Shown here piece by piece: positions 50,143 through 61,140 of a stretch of DNA of 64,000 nt. The notes beneath the pieces were generated by a model. That model did no database searches, was not told where the DNA came from, and worked only from the letters and a program-made list of their open reading frames with translations. A program made the position numbers and the translations under genes. Within the stretch, counting starts at the first letter, position 1. Each line of letters opens with the position of its first letter. This stretch comes from Artocarpus heterophyllus (lineage: Eukaryota > Streptophyta > Magnoliopsida > Rosales > Moraceae): positions 6,049,512-6,113,511 of the forward strand of contig CM046350.1 in assembly GCA_025403435.1 (NCBI GenBank), read 5' to 3'.

Positions 50143-50152
50143 AAAAAAAAAA
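50080..50152. repeat. (GAAA)n microsatellite in the right LTR
   Basis: About 70 bp of GAAA repeats followed by poly-A. The left LTR has a much shorter array at about 41177-41201, so it expanded after the LTRs separated. It creates Lys/Glu/Arg-only open frames that are not genes. Confidence 0.8.
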
Positions 50153-50206
50153 AGCTTCATATGCCTCCCAAGGAAACCGTCCCTTTCATAAGCAATTTTC
50201 TCTCAA

Positions 50207-53200
50207 GGTGTCCCCTTGGTGGGTCTCACAAAACTTTTTACACAATCTAAATTTATACAGATAGTATTTTTCTTATACTGTCGGTATGTTCTTCATACTG
50301 CTACAGTATTCTTTATTCATCCATATTCTCTAAACAGTATTATTCCTACACTGCTTTAACTTAAACAGTCTAATTTCTATACTGCATAACCTAAATTGTA
50401 TTTTTGTCTTAAAAATAACTTGTATAACATTTGCAAACACATTGCAAGTTATAATTTGTTCTCTTTAAAACTTATTGCATAATAAATGCAACTTAAAACT
50501 TAAAACTTAAACTGTAAAACATTATGTATTGACAAAATGTAAAAGTACTTTAAACATAATTATTTCAAATTAATTCTTGATAATAAAAAATTCGTAACAT
50601 ATAATCTTGGAAGAAATATTAATCATTTCTTAAAACATAATTTTGTAAACTAACATATTAACATTAATTTCTCAAACATGAAAAAAATCGCATAATAATC
50701 ATTACGATTAAACGTAATTATAATTTATAAAAACTTAACCTTTGCATACCTCATAATATTAATCCCTTAAAACATAAAATAATAAAATATCTTTAAAACT
50801 TTTCTTTTAAACATAAAGACAATTATTTAAGAATTACTTTCATTAAAACATTCCTTAAAATATACTTAAAAACTGTTGCGACTATTGTTGCATTTTAAGT
50901 TGAGATCTCGCTCAACTAATGCCTTTAAAACCCTTTTTAAATCATTTCTTCAAAACTTAATAAGAAAAATTTACTGAAATATAACTTAAAACTTAACTTT
51001 ACAATTGGATAAAATGTTTCATAAAATATAACTTAAACTTTGAAAACATTTCTTAACTTCGACTTTCTTGAACTTTGAAAGTACTATATCAAATAATGGA
51101 AAAATAACCTTTTCTTTCGGCAACGGAAATATACCATAGTGGTATCCATACCCATCTCCACCATTTGTCTGCCGCCTACCACCACCCAACAAATATTGCT
51201 GACAAGTTTTCTTACCTACAGCATGAACATACTCAAATGAGCGAAAAGCTCAGTAAGTAGGAAATTAGTCTCACAAAACATAATTAAAAATCATTTTAAT
51301 AAAAATATGCATGAACATTTTATGTTGTCTTATCAACTTGTTTTAAGCTAAATCATTTAAACTATGACTTGTCTTGTTACTTAACTTTCCTTTCCATGCA
51401 AACTTTAGTGTTCGTAAAAACATCATTAATCATTAGATCATAAACATGATACTTTCCTCGTGTAAGACTTAAGGTGCTTTCCTTGTGGAAGACTTGAGAC
51501 CTTCAAACACCGAGGTCATAACTTTAACTTTACTTGTGTACCTCACGACAAGAAGGCTGGTACGAACATTTCTTATCACTTTCACTTGCCTTATTGTATG
51601 TATGCAGTATGACTTATCATTACATAATATCACAATTATATAAATCATACATCAAAAATTGTAAACATACTTAACTTGAGAGTGGCTAAACAATATAATT
51701 CAAATATTGCATTTATCACACATTGATCATAACATCCTCACATAGCATGTCGTGGCTTAACATAACATAATAAATCATAACATAACACACATCATAGCAT
51801 AAAACGATGTAACAAATCACTGATCATGCATTTTCATAAATCTTTATGAAAATATTTAAAACATTTTATTGTAAGACCGTTCATACTGTAGGCGAGATTC
51901 CTACTTATCTGGACTTCGAGCTAAGCGGATCTAGTTGTATCTTGTTGTATCTATAGTCTGTTAGGCATCCTCTGCAGTGCTCCTTGAGCTATCATGAATG
52001 GCCAGAAATGTTTCTTGGAGATCATACATTGTTAGAAACATCATTCTGGACTCCGTTACGGCAGTTTGAATTGCCTCGATCAATGTACAATTGGTACAAG
52101 ATGATTTTTACCAGAGTGAAATTAGCTCAAACGGAGGTCACCATCACATTCAGAGCGTCGAAACGAGTCAGGAAGCGGTCTCAGATTGTCTATCAGATGT
52201 TCGGATCACAAAATCCCAAAGTCACCGTTGACTAGACTCCATTGACCGATGAGATCAGGCCTACCCCCCCTAATTCGACCCTTTTGAGTCCAATGGTGGT
52301 GTCAATTTCACTTAATTTGCCTCTAACATAGCAGATCAATATCCATAATCTCAGCCAAAAATGGAGGCTTAGGCAGCGGTGCTCTGGCAGTTTTGGCCTG
52401 AAATTGGCTGAGGGCTTTTGCTACCCATCCTCCTTTGAGTATTTTCCCTCATCCAATTTGAAGCAACGTGGCTGGGAAGAGCAAGAACGGAGGCTCTCAT
52501 AGCAGTTGACAATGGTGGACCTCAAACTCCGTCGATCGTTGACGGGATGTTGCAATTGAGGTGGGGGAAAGCTTCCCCCTCCTTCTCCTCTGATCATTTT
52601 GCCTCTATCAATTTGAGGTAACGTGGCCAAAAATGCCAAGATCGACATCTCACGTGGTGGCGGTGGCGGATCAACTTGGCATCGCCCTCTAAACCTTTTG
52701 GGCCAAGAGGTGTCGATCACCGTTGTCGGAGTTGGCAAAATCGATAGTGGAATAGTGGCGACAATGGTGGTAGATAGGCAGAGCAATCTGGTGGTTATTG
52801 AGTTGCCATTAAGGGTGAGTTTTGTTCCTCTCGTCGTGGTGGTCGTGTAAGAACAAGAATCACGTCGATCAGACATCAGACGGCGAAGATATCTTGTTGA
52901 AAAGTTTGGGTTTCTCTACCACTATGGGCGATGTGTGCGGCTTCCTTCGGCGACACAGCACACTGTTAGACTCAGCTCGTCAAGAGCTTTCCATTGATGC
53001 AGGAGGTGTAAAAAACGGACGCCGGAATCTTGACCAGAGAGTTGAGGAAAGAGAGAAAATGTAGAGAGAGAGAATATTGAATTTTTTTGGGATTTTCTTT
53101 TTTTTACACTTTTATAAACAATTTTGTGGTCTACACAATCTAATTCTTTGTCGCGTTGGATTGATCAAATCTTGATTCGTAACCATAATTGTACTCTTAC

Positions 53201-53435
53201 TGAACTGATATCATAATAGAATTTTCACTTAATCAAAGTAAGTTGAAAAATTCCACTTTGTTAGATAATCTTAATTAAGATATTCTAATTGAGACTCTTA
53301 TAAATGCCACTTTTTTGGCTCATACATGAAATTAATTAATCATAAACTTTTAGTTTAGCACATTAAAAATAACTATTTTAATGTACTATCATAACATTTC
53401 AAGTACTTAACCAAGTAATTTTGAAAAAATCTAGG
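50207..53435 (-). mobile_element. Inverted, rearranged retroelement segment with its own promoter-like region
   Basis: 50207-50395 and about 50800-51000 are reverse-strand copies of parts of the LARD LTR (start region and the part with TTAAGTTTTAAGAAACG). Minus strand at 53118-53050 reads TTTATAAAAG, then CT-rich sequence (CTCTCTCTCTAC), as in a plant core promoter. A 151-codon open frame follows at 52876-52421, starting with ATG (MSDRRDSCSY). It resembles no family I know and may be LTR leader rather than a gene. No target duplication was found at the edges. Confidence 0.45.
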
Positions 53436-55880
53436 AAACGTTAGTTTCCTGCACTGTTGTAGGTAGTGAGTAATCATAGATGCTAAATTTTAAAAGATTT
53501 AAAGTTTAGTCAAGGATTGAAAGAAAAGAAACAAACTTAAGGGCAAAATGGTCATTTTATGAAAAATGGCCAAAATAGACTCAAAATGCCCGATGTTGAA
53601 GTAACGCCCTTTAGCGGGAATTTTTTCATATTATGTAAGTAATGAAGTGGTAAAATTAAGCAATGAGTGTAATAAGTTACAGAAATTGACGAAAAACCCG
53701 CAAAAGGTAAAATTGCTATTATTAAGAAAACGCTAGAACGGAGTCGAACACTCCGATTTAGCATAACGATCTTAGACAAAAATGTTCCGTAATACGTTAA
53801 GTGACAAAACCGTCATGTGAGACATGAAATTTAATAAGGAATATTTGAGAAAACGAAAGGTAACCCAGTGGGTTGCAAAGTTAAATAAAGAAAAAAAGTA
53901 ACTTGATGAGTGATAACCCGATGTGTTATAGAGTTAAGTAAAAGGTCCGGTAACCTGGTGGGTTACAAAGTTAAAAGCAACAGGTTACAAAATTAAGTAA
54001 AGAAAAGGGTAAACCGATAAGGTATCAAGTTAAGTTAAAAGGAAAGAATGGTTAATGTTTACGTTATATTATCAATCGAGTAGATTGATAAAAAGAAAGT
54101 TAACTAATAAGTTGGCTGTCGTTTGATCAAGACACAGAAGCCAACTAATGAAAGGAAAAGAAACAGAATAGGGAATGCTAGAATATTATCCAGGTAAGTT
54201 TCGAACCTCACTTACAGCATGAAGTAAATGATTTTTAAATGTTTATGTATATGTTTGTAAATGTGTTTGCAATTGTTAAGCAAGTTGATTTAAAAGAATG
54301 TTTGCATTTGTTATGCAAAAGGTTTTAAAGTTTAAATTATGATTTGCAATGTATTTTTTTAAAGCATGATTGTATTTAATATCCATAAAGTTTTTGAAGA
54401 TCAAGTAAAAGTTTGCAATGTAATTGTAATAATTATGTTTAAAGTATGTTTTGTATTTTGTTAATGCATAATGTCTTACAGTTTAAGTTATAAGTTTTAT
54501 GCTGCATTTGTTATGCAATAAGTTTTATAGTACAAGTTATGAATTGTAAATGTGTTTACATTTGATATGCTCGCTAACGTTTAAAAGAACGTAAAGTAAA
54601 GATAATAAAAGAAAGTGTCGTACCAGCTTCCTTATTGTGAGATACTAAAGGTAAAGTTAAAGTTGTAGCCTCCTAGATGTGAGGTACACCAGTAACGTTA
54701 AAGTTTGACCTCCTAGATGTGAGGTTCATGACCTTAATGTTTGATGGTCTCAAGTCTTCCACAAGGGAAGCATCATGTTTATGATCTCATGATTAAAGAT
54801 GTTGGTATGAACGCTAAAGGTTATAAGATAAAGAAAGTTAAGGAATAAGGATAAAGGTTAAGAAAGAAAGGAATGTTTAAGTTTATATAATGTTCATAAA
54901 ATGCTCATAATTAAAGTTTATAATTGAGCATAATTGGAATAATGCATTATGAATTTGCTTATATTCCTTATTATAAATTATTTACGTTAAATGCTTATGA
55001 AAAACATTTTGAAATGTTTTATGTTAAGTGTTTGTGAAAAACATTTTTATGTTTACAAGAAAAGGTTTATAAATGACGTATTAAGAAAAACGTTCAAGAA
55101 ATGTTTTTCGAAAAACGTTTATGCAAAACCTTTCAGAAATGTTTTATGAAAGACATTTTTGAAAAACGTTTTAAGAGAAAGGTTTTTATGAGAAAAGTTT
55201 TTAAAGCATGTTTAAATGATTTGTGAGTTTATGCTTGAATTTATTAAACGAAAGCTCATAAAAAGTTTCTTCATACTGTAGGTAGCCCTAAGGGTGACCA
55301 GTAGGACTTGTTTGAAGAGCTCGGTGCTGTGGAGAGCAGATGCGAAGATTTATGTATAGATACCACCATAGTTTGCTTCCGCTACACAAAGAAAAGGTTA
55401 TCCACTCTTTGATATAGTGTTTTCAACGTTTTAAGAAAATCACAATTTTAAGAAATGTTTTCAAAGTTTTAAGATATATTTTACGAAATGCTTTATATAA
55501 CTATAAAGTTAAGTTTTAAGCTATGTTTTAGTAAATGTTTCTTATTAAGTTTTAAGAAACGATTTGAAATGGTTTTAAAAGCAAGTGTTGAGCGAGGTCT
55601 CAACTTGAATAGCGATAGAGGTCGTAACAGTTTTTAAGTATGTTTTGCAAGGCTGTTAAAAGGAAAGGAAAGAAAAATTTGTAATTCAGTATTTTTCTTA
55701 CTAAGTAAGTAAGATTAATGTTTAAGAACGATGTTTAAGAAAGTTAAATGACTGGCAAAAAAGACGGGTCGTTACACTTAGGTCCTCAAACTCATAATCT
55801 CTTAGCACCTTAGTTCTCATTTTAAGAATTTGAATATTTCTCAAACTTTTAATTTGTTGGCACCATTAGTCTCCATCTTA

Positions 55881-56594
55881 TTTGGATTATTAAATGACAC
55901 AATAGATATCAATATTTTGATGGTCTTTTTGCTCCTTAGGCCTTGAAAATGTTTTCTAGTAGAAAGGTTCCAAAAGCTATCTTTTTTTTCAAGTATCTCT
56001 TTGCTTTTTGTTCGGAAATAATATTTAATAGCCCTAATATAAAGTTAATTATCATAATTATTAACAATAAAGAGATTGCTTATAAATCAGAAAAAGACAA
56101 GAAATTCATAAATATCCGTTATATTTTATTTTTAGTAAGTTTGTACCAAATTAGAATGATGTAACTAAATGATTATAACGTAATAATAGTTAGTTATTCA
56201 ATTACACACTTTTCTTTCTTAAATGTCTTTGATATAATTGTGGATAATAAAGAGCATATAATCAACTAGTATATAATTGGACAACTAATGATTGTGTTTA
56301 TATTTCGTTATATTGTTGTAATTTGAACCAACTCAACCAAAATATAATTAAATAAATGGCTAATTTTCTCAAAGAAATTTGTAAATTTTTTCAGTTTAAA
56401 ATCAATCACTTGTTTATAATCATCATAATTAACTTTTTTTTAGGGTATTTAAGCATTATTTTAGACAAAAAATAAGTTATACTTAAATCAGAAAAAAGAA
56501 GAAGACCTTTCTGCCAAAAACAATGCGTTTTTAGGAACAAAAAAACTTAAAAATATTATCTTTTATGTCATTTAATATAAAAAAGAATATAAGC
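55881..56594. other. Central part of the foldback-like element
   Basis: AT-rich sequence between the inverted arms. Only short open frames; no transposase motif recognised. Confidence 0.4.
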
Positions 56595-57002
56595 ATTAAC
56601 AGTGCCATTAAATTAACAGTTTGAGGATTTAAATGTCAAAATTCTTAAAATAAGGACTTACAATGTCAATAAATTGAAAGTCTATGACTTGAGTGTCTAA
56701 ATTCTTAAAGTGGGATTAAGATGCCAACAAATTAAGAGTTTGAGACTCAAAAATGTGCAAATTTTTAAAATAAGAACCCAATTACCAAAAATTGAAAACT
56801 TTGGGCACTACAAACGCAAAGCAGGAAACACTTAATGCGTATGCACCCTGGTCAATTTATGAAATCAGAAGCAAATGCACCTAATAAATATGGCCCCGTA
56901 GGACTATGTCAAAGTCAGTAAACACAAATTACAAGAGTCCGTAACTACCTGGCCTCAAATGCAATGTGGTCCACTTTTTGACCAAATTTGAAAATTATGT
57001 AG

Positions 57003-57152
57003 CTGTTTGATTGAGTGGTGAAAACTATAATTTTCATCACAAATTTAATTATAAACAGTATTAAGTTTTTATATACTATAATAATAATAAATTATTATAA
57101 TATAAGACTCTTATATGTTATAGTAAAAATGATTTTAACCAATCACTTTAGA
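57003..57152. repeat. Tourist-like MITE fragment downstream of the carrier gene
   Basis: Ends GTTTGATTGAGTGGTGAAAAC and TTTTAACCAATCAC are roughly inverted. The interior has CTCTTATATGTTATAGTAAAA, matching the family at 5536 and 14126. Confidence 0.4.
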
Positions 57153-57406
57153 CTTCTACATGCTGTTGAGCTTTGTTTATGAATATGCATAAACTAAAAG
57201 TTCTAGTCAAGGCGAAGTCGAAAAAACGCCAGTGAAAGTCTAGGCGAGGAAAAGAACTGTTTCCATGTATGTAAAAGAGGCCGGCAATGATTTGCATAGA
57301 GAGTTCAGAAAAAGTTAACAGGATAGACAAGGATGAGAGATTTGAGATGTAAAAAGTTAAAAAAGCTCTTTTTCTTGTCCACCCAACGCCCTAGTTGTCT
57401 AATTAT

Positions 57407-58450
57407 TCACCGTGTCAAAACCTCTTGATTCTTGGTGGAAAGGCGTTTCAGAAATTCATAGGCGGTGATCATTGTTGTTGCAGACATTGACGTTGAAGCC
57501 CATCGAGGCCCCAAACCTCTGTAACAAGCCGCCCATCCTCCTTCCTTGATCAAGTTCCTCATTGTCTGTCCAATGGTCGGTCCGCGACGCCCATTCTCAT
57601 CTCCATCCAAAACTTGCACCCTTGTCTTGATCGTGTCTAACGGCATCGTAATTAATGCCGAAACGCTGCCTGCCATGGCTGCACTGACTCCCTGAACTGC
57701 CATTACCGTTTTCGAGTCCGGTCTAAATGTGTTAACCCCATTCTCGCTGCCCTCATCATCTTTCTTGACAAAATAACTCCCAACTCCACTCCAAACCAGC
57801 CGCTGAGCAACAGAATAAGAAGCCCACCAAACCGCATTCGATGGTGCGTATGTCAAAATTGATATCCCAAACCCCCTGTACAAACCCCTTGGCCCATCCG
57901 TGTTAAGAATCTTCCCAAACGCATCGATCCCGTTAAGATATTTACACGCCGAAGCATTAGGAAGTTTCGAATTCCCACACCCTTGCACCATTAGTCTCTG
58001 GCTGATCACATCAACTGGAGTCCACACAAGCTGTGCAGCCACCGCTGCGCTCAACCCTGCAGCTGCATGGGCAATGGCCGCTGCCGTTGGTTCCGGTAGA
58101 CCAAGCCGGGCAGTGACGGTCCCCACATTGCTCTTAGTGACTTCAAGTGCCGCCATGTAAAGGGCTCGAGCTGGGATTGTTCCCATCAAAGAAGTCCCAA
58201 ATCCTCTGTACAATGCCCTGAAACCCTCGTGCCTAACCAGCGAAAACGCGGTCTTGATGCAAGAAACTTGAGATTCAGCAACTTGTTGCCTGGTTTTCAA
58301 CACCACAATAGGGTAAATAGAAGCGGAAACACCCGAAAACAAGAAAGCTCCAAGGAAGAAGAACTTCGATTTATCGAGCGTTTGCCAGTCTATATCTGCA
58401 GGAACATGAATCTTTTGCGCCGATTCTTCCTCCGCGGAACGCAAATTCAT
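57407..58450 (-). CDS. Mitochondrial substrate carrier, SLC25A44-like
   Basis: Inner-mitochondrial-membrane carrier of the SLC25 family, 347 aa, intronless. The ATG at 58450 (MNLRSAEEES) is chosen; the open frame upstream to 58495 starts with TTG. Three carrier repeats are visible. Signature positions: P47-IVVL-K52 (no acidic residue), P145-VDVI-S150 (Ser at the usual basic position) and P270-LDTI-K275 (complete), with YRGFG/YRGLG after each repeat (from 81, 191 and about 321). An acidic loop (KKDDEGSE) lies before repeat 3. Human SLC25A44 carries branched-chain amino acids; the plant substrate is not established by sequence. The 3' half of the window's second nest lies downstream. Confidence 0.9.
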   Translation of the reverse strand: MNLRSAEEESAQKIHVPADIDWQTLDKSKFFFLGAFLFSGVSASIYPIVVLKTRQQVAESQVSCIKTAFSLVRHEGFRALYRGFGTSLMGTIPARALYMAALEVTKSNVGTVTARLGLPEPTAAAIAHAAAGLSAAVAAQLVWTPVDVISQRLMVQGCGNSKLPNASACKYLNGIDAFGKILNTDGPRGLYRGFGISILTYAPSNAVWWASYSVAQRLVWSGVGSYFVKKDDEGSENGVNTFRPDSKTVMAVQGVSAAMAGSVSALITMPLDTIKTRVQVLDGDENGRRGPTIGQTMRNLIKEGGWAACYRGLGPRWASTSMSATTMITAYEFLKRLSTKNQEVLTR

Positions 58451-59165
58451 CTTCGCCACTCTCTCAACCACCCAAAAAGACTTCAAGAAATTCAATCAAA
58501 CTCAAGCCTAAATTCGTCAAACACCTTTTTATCCCCAAACTTTCCACAAAATTGAATCAATCGTCAATCCACTAAATTCCTCCACAACTTTCTTTCCCTA
58601 ACCTACCACTTTCTTCATGTACAAAACTCCACAGACCAAAACAAGAAACCCTAACCGTATGAACTGTACACTTGCCAAAAACCGTAGAAAAAACAGAAGT
58701 CGATGCAGATTTTCACATAAACTGGAAAAGAAAAAAGAAGAATCTATCGAATCAGCGAATTAATATTTTTTTCCTCCTATGAAACCAGATTTTGGATCGA
58801 GGATGAGCAACAATGGATCGATCGAACATGTTCTTGCGCAAAAAAGACATCAACCGTACTATCTCACCAGAAAGAAGAACATGATCACCGTCATCATCCG
58901 AAGAATGTGGTCGGAAAGCTCGGATCTCGCCGGAGAAAAGTCAGGTTCCGATGAGAATCAGAACAGAAGAGAGAGTAATCTATTTACAGTTAAAGAGAGA
59001 AAGGAGAGTGGCACCAACGGTTTTTCTTTTGCGGGAAAAGATTGATACGAACAATTTCTAGCGAAAGAGAGGCGGATAACTGGAGAGGGGAGATTTATAT
59101 ATAGAAAGACAAGAGCGGCACCGGCAATCAGGGAAGAAGTGACAGTAAGGGAATCGACACGTGTC
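58451..59165 (-). promoter_or_regulatory. 5' leader and promoter of the carrier gene
   Basis: On the minus strand TATATAAAT (plus 59094-59102) is a good TATA box, which would place transcription start near 59065 and give a leader of about 600 nt, possibly spliced. About 55 bp upstream is the palindrome GACACGTGTC (59156-59165), a G-box/ABRE core. Distances fit a functional plant promoter. The start site is inferred. Confidence 0.55.
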
Positions 59166-60565
59166 GGTTTGCGATTAGGTTGTTTCCCGATTCTGTTGTC
59201 GTTTGTCGAATATATATATATATATATATATTTGGGCCTTTGCGTTAGGCTTGTCAGAGCCACAGTGTTTGTGACGTGTGAATCCTATCCATGAGGACCT
59301 GAGGTTGTGATTCCCTATGGGAGGCCTCACACTATCACTATTATCCATCATTCATTTATTTGTTGGGTTAATCAGATCGGGAGATCATTCTTAGTTTATG
59401 TGGAAGTTTTAAAATTTTGATTTTATATATATTAAAAAATGTATTTATTTATATCATATTTATAATTAATATTATATGTTTAAATTATGTTATATTTAAG
59501 CATGTGTAACGTTTATAAAAAAAAATTTCAAAAGATTACGTTTGAGAAAATTACCCTTCAAATTTTAACTTAATCCCATTTAGTATCTTTTGTTAGATTT
59601 TTTATTATTAAAAATAGATAGAAAAAAAGGTAAGCAATCATATGATCATTCTATTAAAACTACATAAAAAAGACCACAAGACCATGCGTTATCCCCTTTT
59701 TAAAGTTTAATTTTAACGTAAATTCTCAGAAAAGATTTAAGTGGTACTAGATCAAAATTCAAGGACAAAATAGATGGTCTTAAAGTTGGAAAATAAACTA
59801 GCAATAACCCAAAGTTTAAGGAGAATAACGAGATTAACCCTTATTTGTTTGTTTGTTGTCATGTCCATTTTGTTCGGACTTTGGAGATGTGCCTAAATTT
59901 TTTTTAATCTACATAAAATAAAATATACGGTGAGAGAGATTTTAATATAAAAAATATTTACTAATTAAATCTCTGTCAAACATATGATCAGAAATTACTC
60001 AGAAATGTTCTTTCATTTTTTATGTGGAAGAGTAGCTCACGGGGATCTTAAAAAAATAAAATAGATATAGGACTAATTCTTCCCATGTGTTGCATGATTA
60101 TTTGTTGAAGTAGCGTAAGAAGCTGGGGCATTCGTACAGGATAATTGCTATTGGATCAGGTGGGCCCATCTTGCGTAGGTGGTTCAATACTTGAATACGA
60201 TAAAATGCCGATGAGTGCGACTAAAGTTGCAATTACTTCTTTTTCAAAAGTTCAAAAAAAAAAAAAAAAACAAAAACAAAAACACAGCAAGTTGAAGAAG
60301 AGGAGAATCAATCAAACTTATCGGAATAAATTACTAAATTATTATCTTCAAAAAATATTTTTGTAATATGTACGCTTTTAAGCGCTACACTACAGCGATC
60401 TCTCTCTCTCTCTTTTTCAATAAAATCTTCAAATTTTTTAGTAGTGCTTGTTGCTTCGTTCGTTATTTTCCGTTGCTAATGATGAGACTAATTAACTAGC
60501 ACTAATATGTAGGAGGATTAACAGATTCTATGTTCATGAGGATTAACCATAAATTAAACGGTATA
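59166..60565. other. Intergenic region, no gene seen
   Basis: (AT)n at about 59210-59231, poly-A near 60255-60271, (CT)n at about 60399-60412. No conserved coding region. Confidence 0.5.
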
Positions 60566-61126
60566 TGTGTAGACTGTAGATGAGTGAAAAAGCACACACA
60601 CAAGATGGCCAAAACAGTTACTCAAGTACTTGTGTTTGCTTCCTGTTATTATCTATCTCTAATCTTCAATTCACATAGATAAAAAAAATAATAATAAATA
60701 TAAAAAAATAGTCAACTTGCCAAATTTCAGGAATACATAAAATTGGTGATAATTTCTAGCACCATTTGAGCCATTTGTTGAAACTCATTTTGGCCGTTTC
60801 AATTTTGGCCCACGTGAATTTTGGCTGAATTTTGGCTCACGTCTCAACTGCCTCACGTGTAACGGTTGGTATTAACCGTTACAACCGTGTGATGGTCACG
60901 GTTATAAAAATTTAGGTCATTAAGCACACAATTCAGACAATATATTTACACCATCAAGTGAAGAATTGAGAGTGCCTAAAAAACCAAGAATTCATTAAAT
61001 ACAGTGTCCAAAATTTCATGCAAAAACAGAGCAATCAAACAACAATGGCTGAAAATAATAAATTCGATCCAATACGCTTCCGTTTTCTATGATTTATGGT
61101 TGTTATAAATGTCTGAACAACTCACA
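60566..61126 (+). repeat. 5' LTR of the Copia element
   Basis: The right end CTCACA at 61126 is fixed by the primer site that follows. The left end TGTGTAG at 60566 is the best inverted match but unverified. TATA box at 60902-60908 (TTATAAAAA). Confidence 0.5.
60811..60908 (+). promoter_or_regulatory. G-box and MYB-site cluster in the Copia LTR promoter
   Basis: CACGTG at 60811-60816 and 60854-60859, then an inverted repeat of TAACGGTT and AACCGTTA (60860-60881), then the TATA box at about 60902. AACGG/CCGTTA is the core bound by R1R2R3-type MYB factors; CACGTG is bound by bZIP and bHLH factors. Confidence 0.55.
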
Positions 61127-61128
61127 TT

Positions 61129-61140
61129 TGGCATCAGAGC
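61129..61140 (+). other. Primer-binding site of the Copia element
   Basis: TGGCATCAGAGC, one base different from the usual TGGTATCAGAGC complementary to initiator Met tRNA, two bases after the LTR end. Confidence 0.75.

Larger units (their letters stand above)
39903..55777 (+). mobile_element. LARD-like retrotransposon with about 4-kb LTRs
   Basis: Direct LTRs begin TGTAACAC and end GGGTCGT(C/T)ACA. Flanks CTTAT (39898-39902) and CTTAG (55778-55782) look like a 5-bp duplication with one change. The primer site follows the left LTR and a polypurine-like tract precedes the right LTR. Without later insertions each LTR is about 3.9-4 kb and the internal region only about 1.1 kb, with no gag or pol. 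Long LTRs around a non-coding core match the LARD class, which needs proteins from another element. The LTR start and primer site point to a Del/Tekay-type helper. Confidence 0.7.
47500..55777 (+). repeat. Right LTR of the LARD-like element, twice interrupted
   Basis: Segments 47500-47823, 49670-50206 and about 53436-55777 align in order with the left LTR (no tandem duplication at the start here). A solo LTR sits at 47824-49664. The stretch corresponding to about 41270-42030 of the left LTR is replaced by an inverted segment at 50207-53435. Hand comparison shows many differences between the two LTRs, so this is an old insertion. Confidence 0.65.
39831..56816. mobile_element. Foldback-like DNA transposon split by a large LTR element
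   Basis: The left arm (39831-39902 continued at 55778-55880) and the right arm (about 56595-56816) are inverted repeats of each other. The left has ...GTTTTGAAAATTTGGACACTTA, TCTTAGCACC and AATTTGTTGGCACC; the right has the reverse forms (AAATTCTTAAAATAAGGAC, GCCAACAAATTAAGAG). Each arm consists of diverged units of about 60 bp. The middle (55881-56594) is AT-rich and has no clear coding capacity. Outer ends and target duplication are not resolved. Confidence 0.5.

Noticed and set aside
50035..50250. Lys/Glu/Arg-rich frame of 71 codons
   Set aside because: It is a translation of the (GAAA)n microsatellite.
52421..52876. 151-codon minus-strand frame as a host gene
   Set aside because: It lies in an inverted retroelement segment, is rich in low-complexity Thr/Pro runs and shows no known domain. 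Kept only as part of that segment.
58958..59263. 101-codon minus-strand frame upstream of the carrier gene
   Set aside because: It runs through the TATA box and (AT)n tract of the promoter (IYIYIYI run). Not a credible protein.
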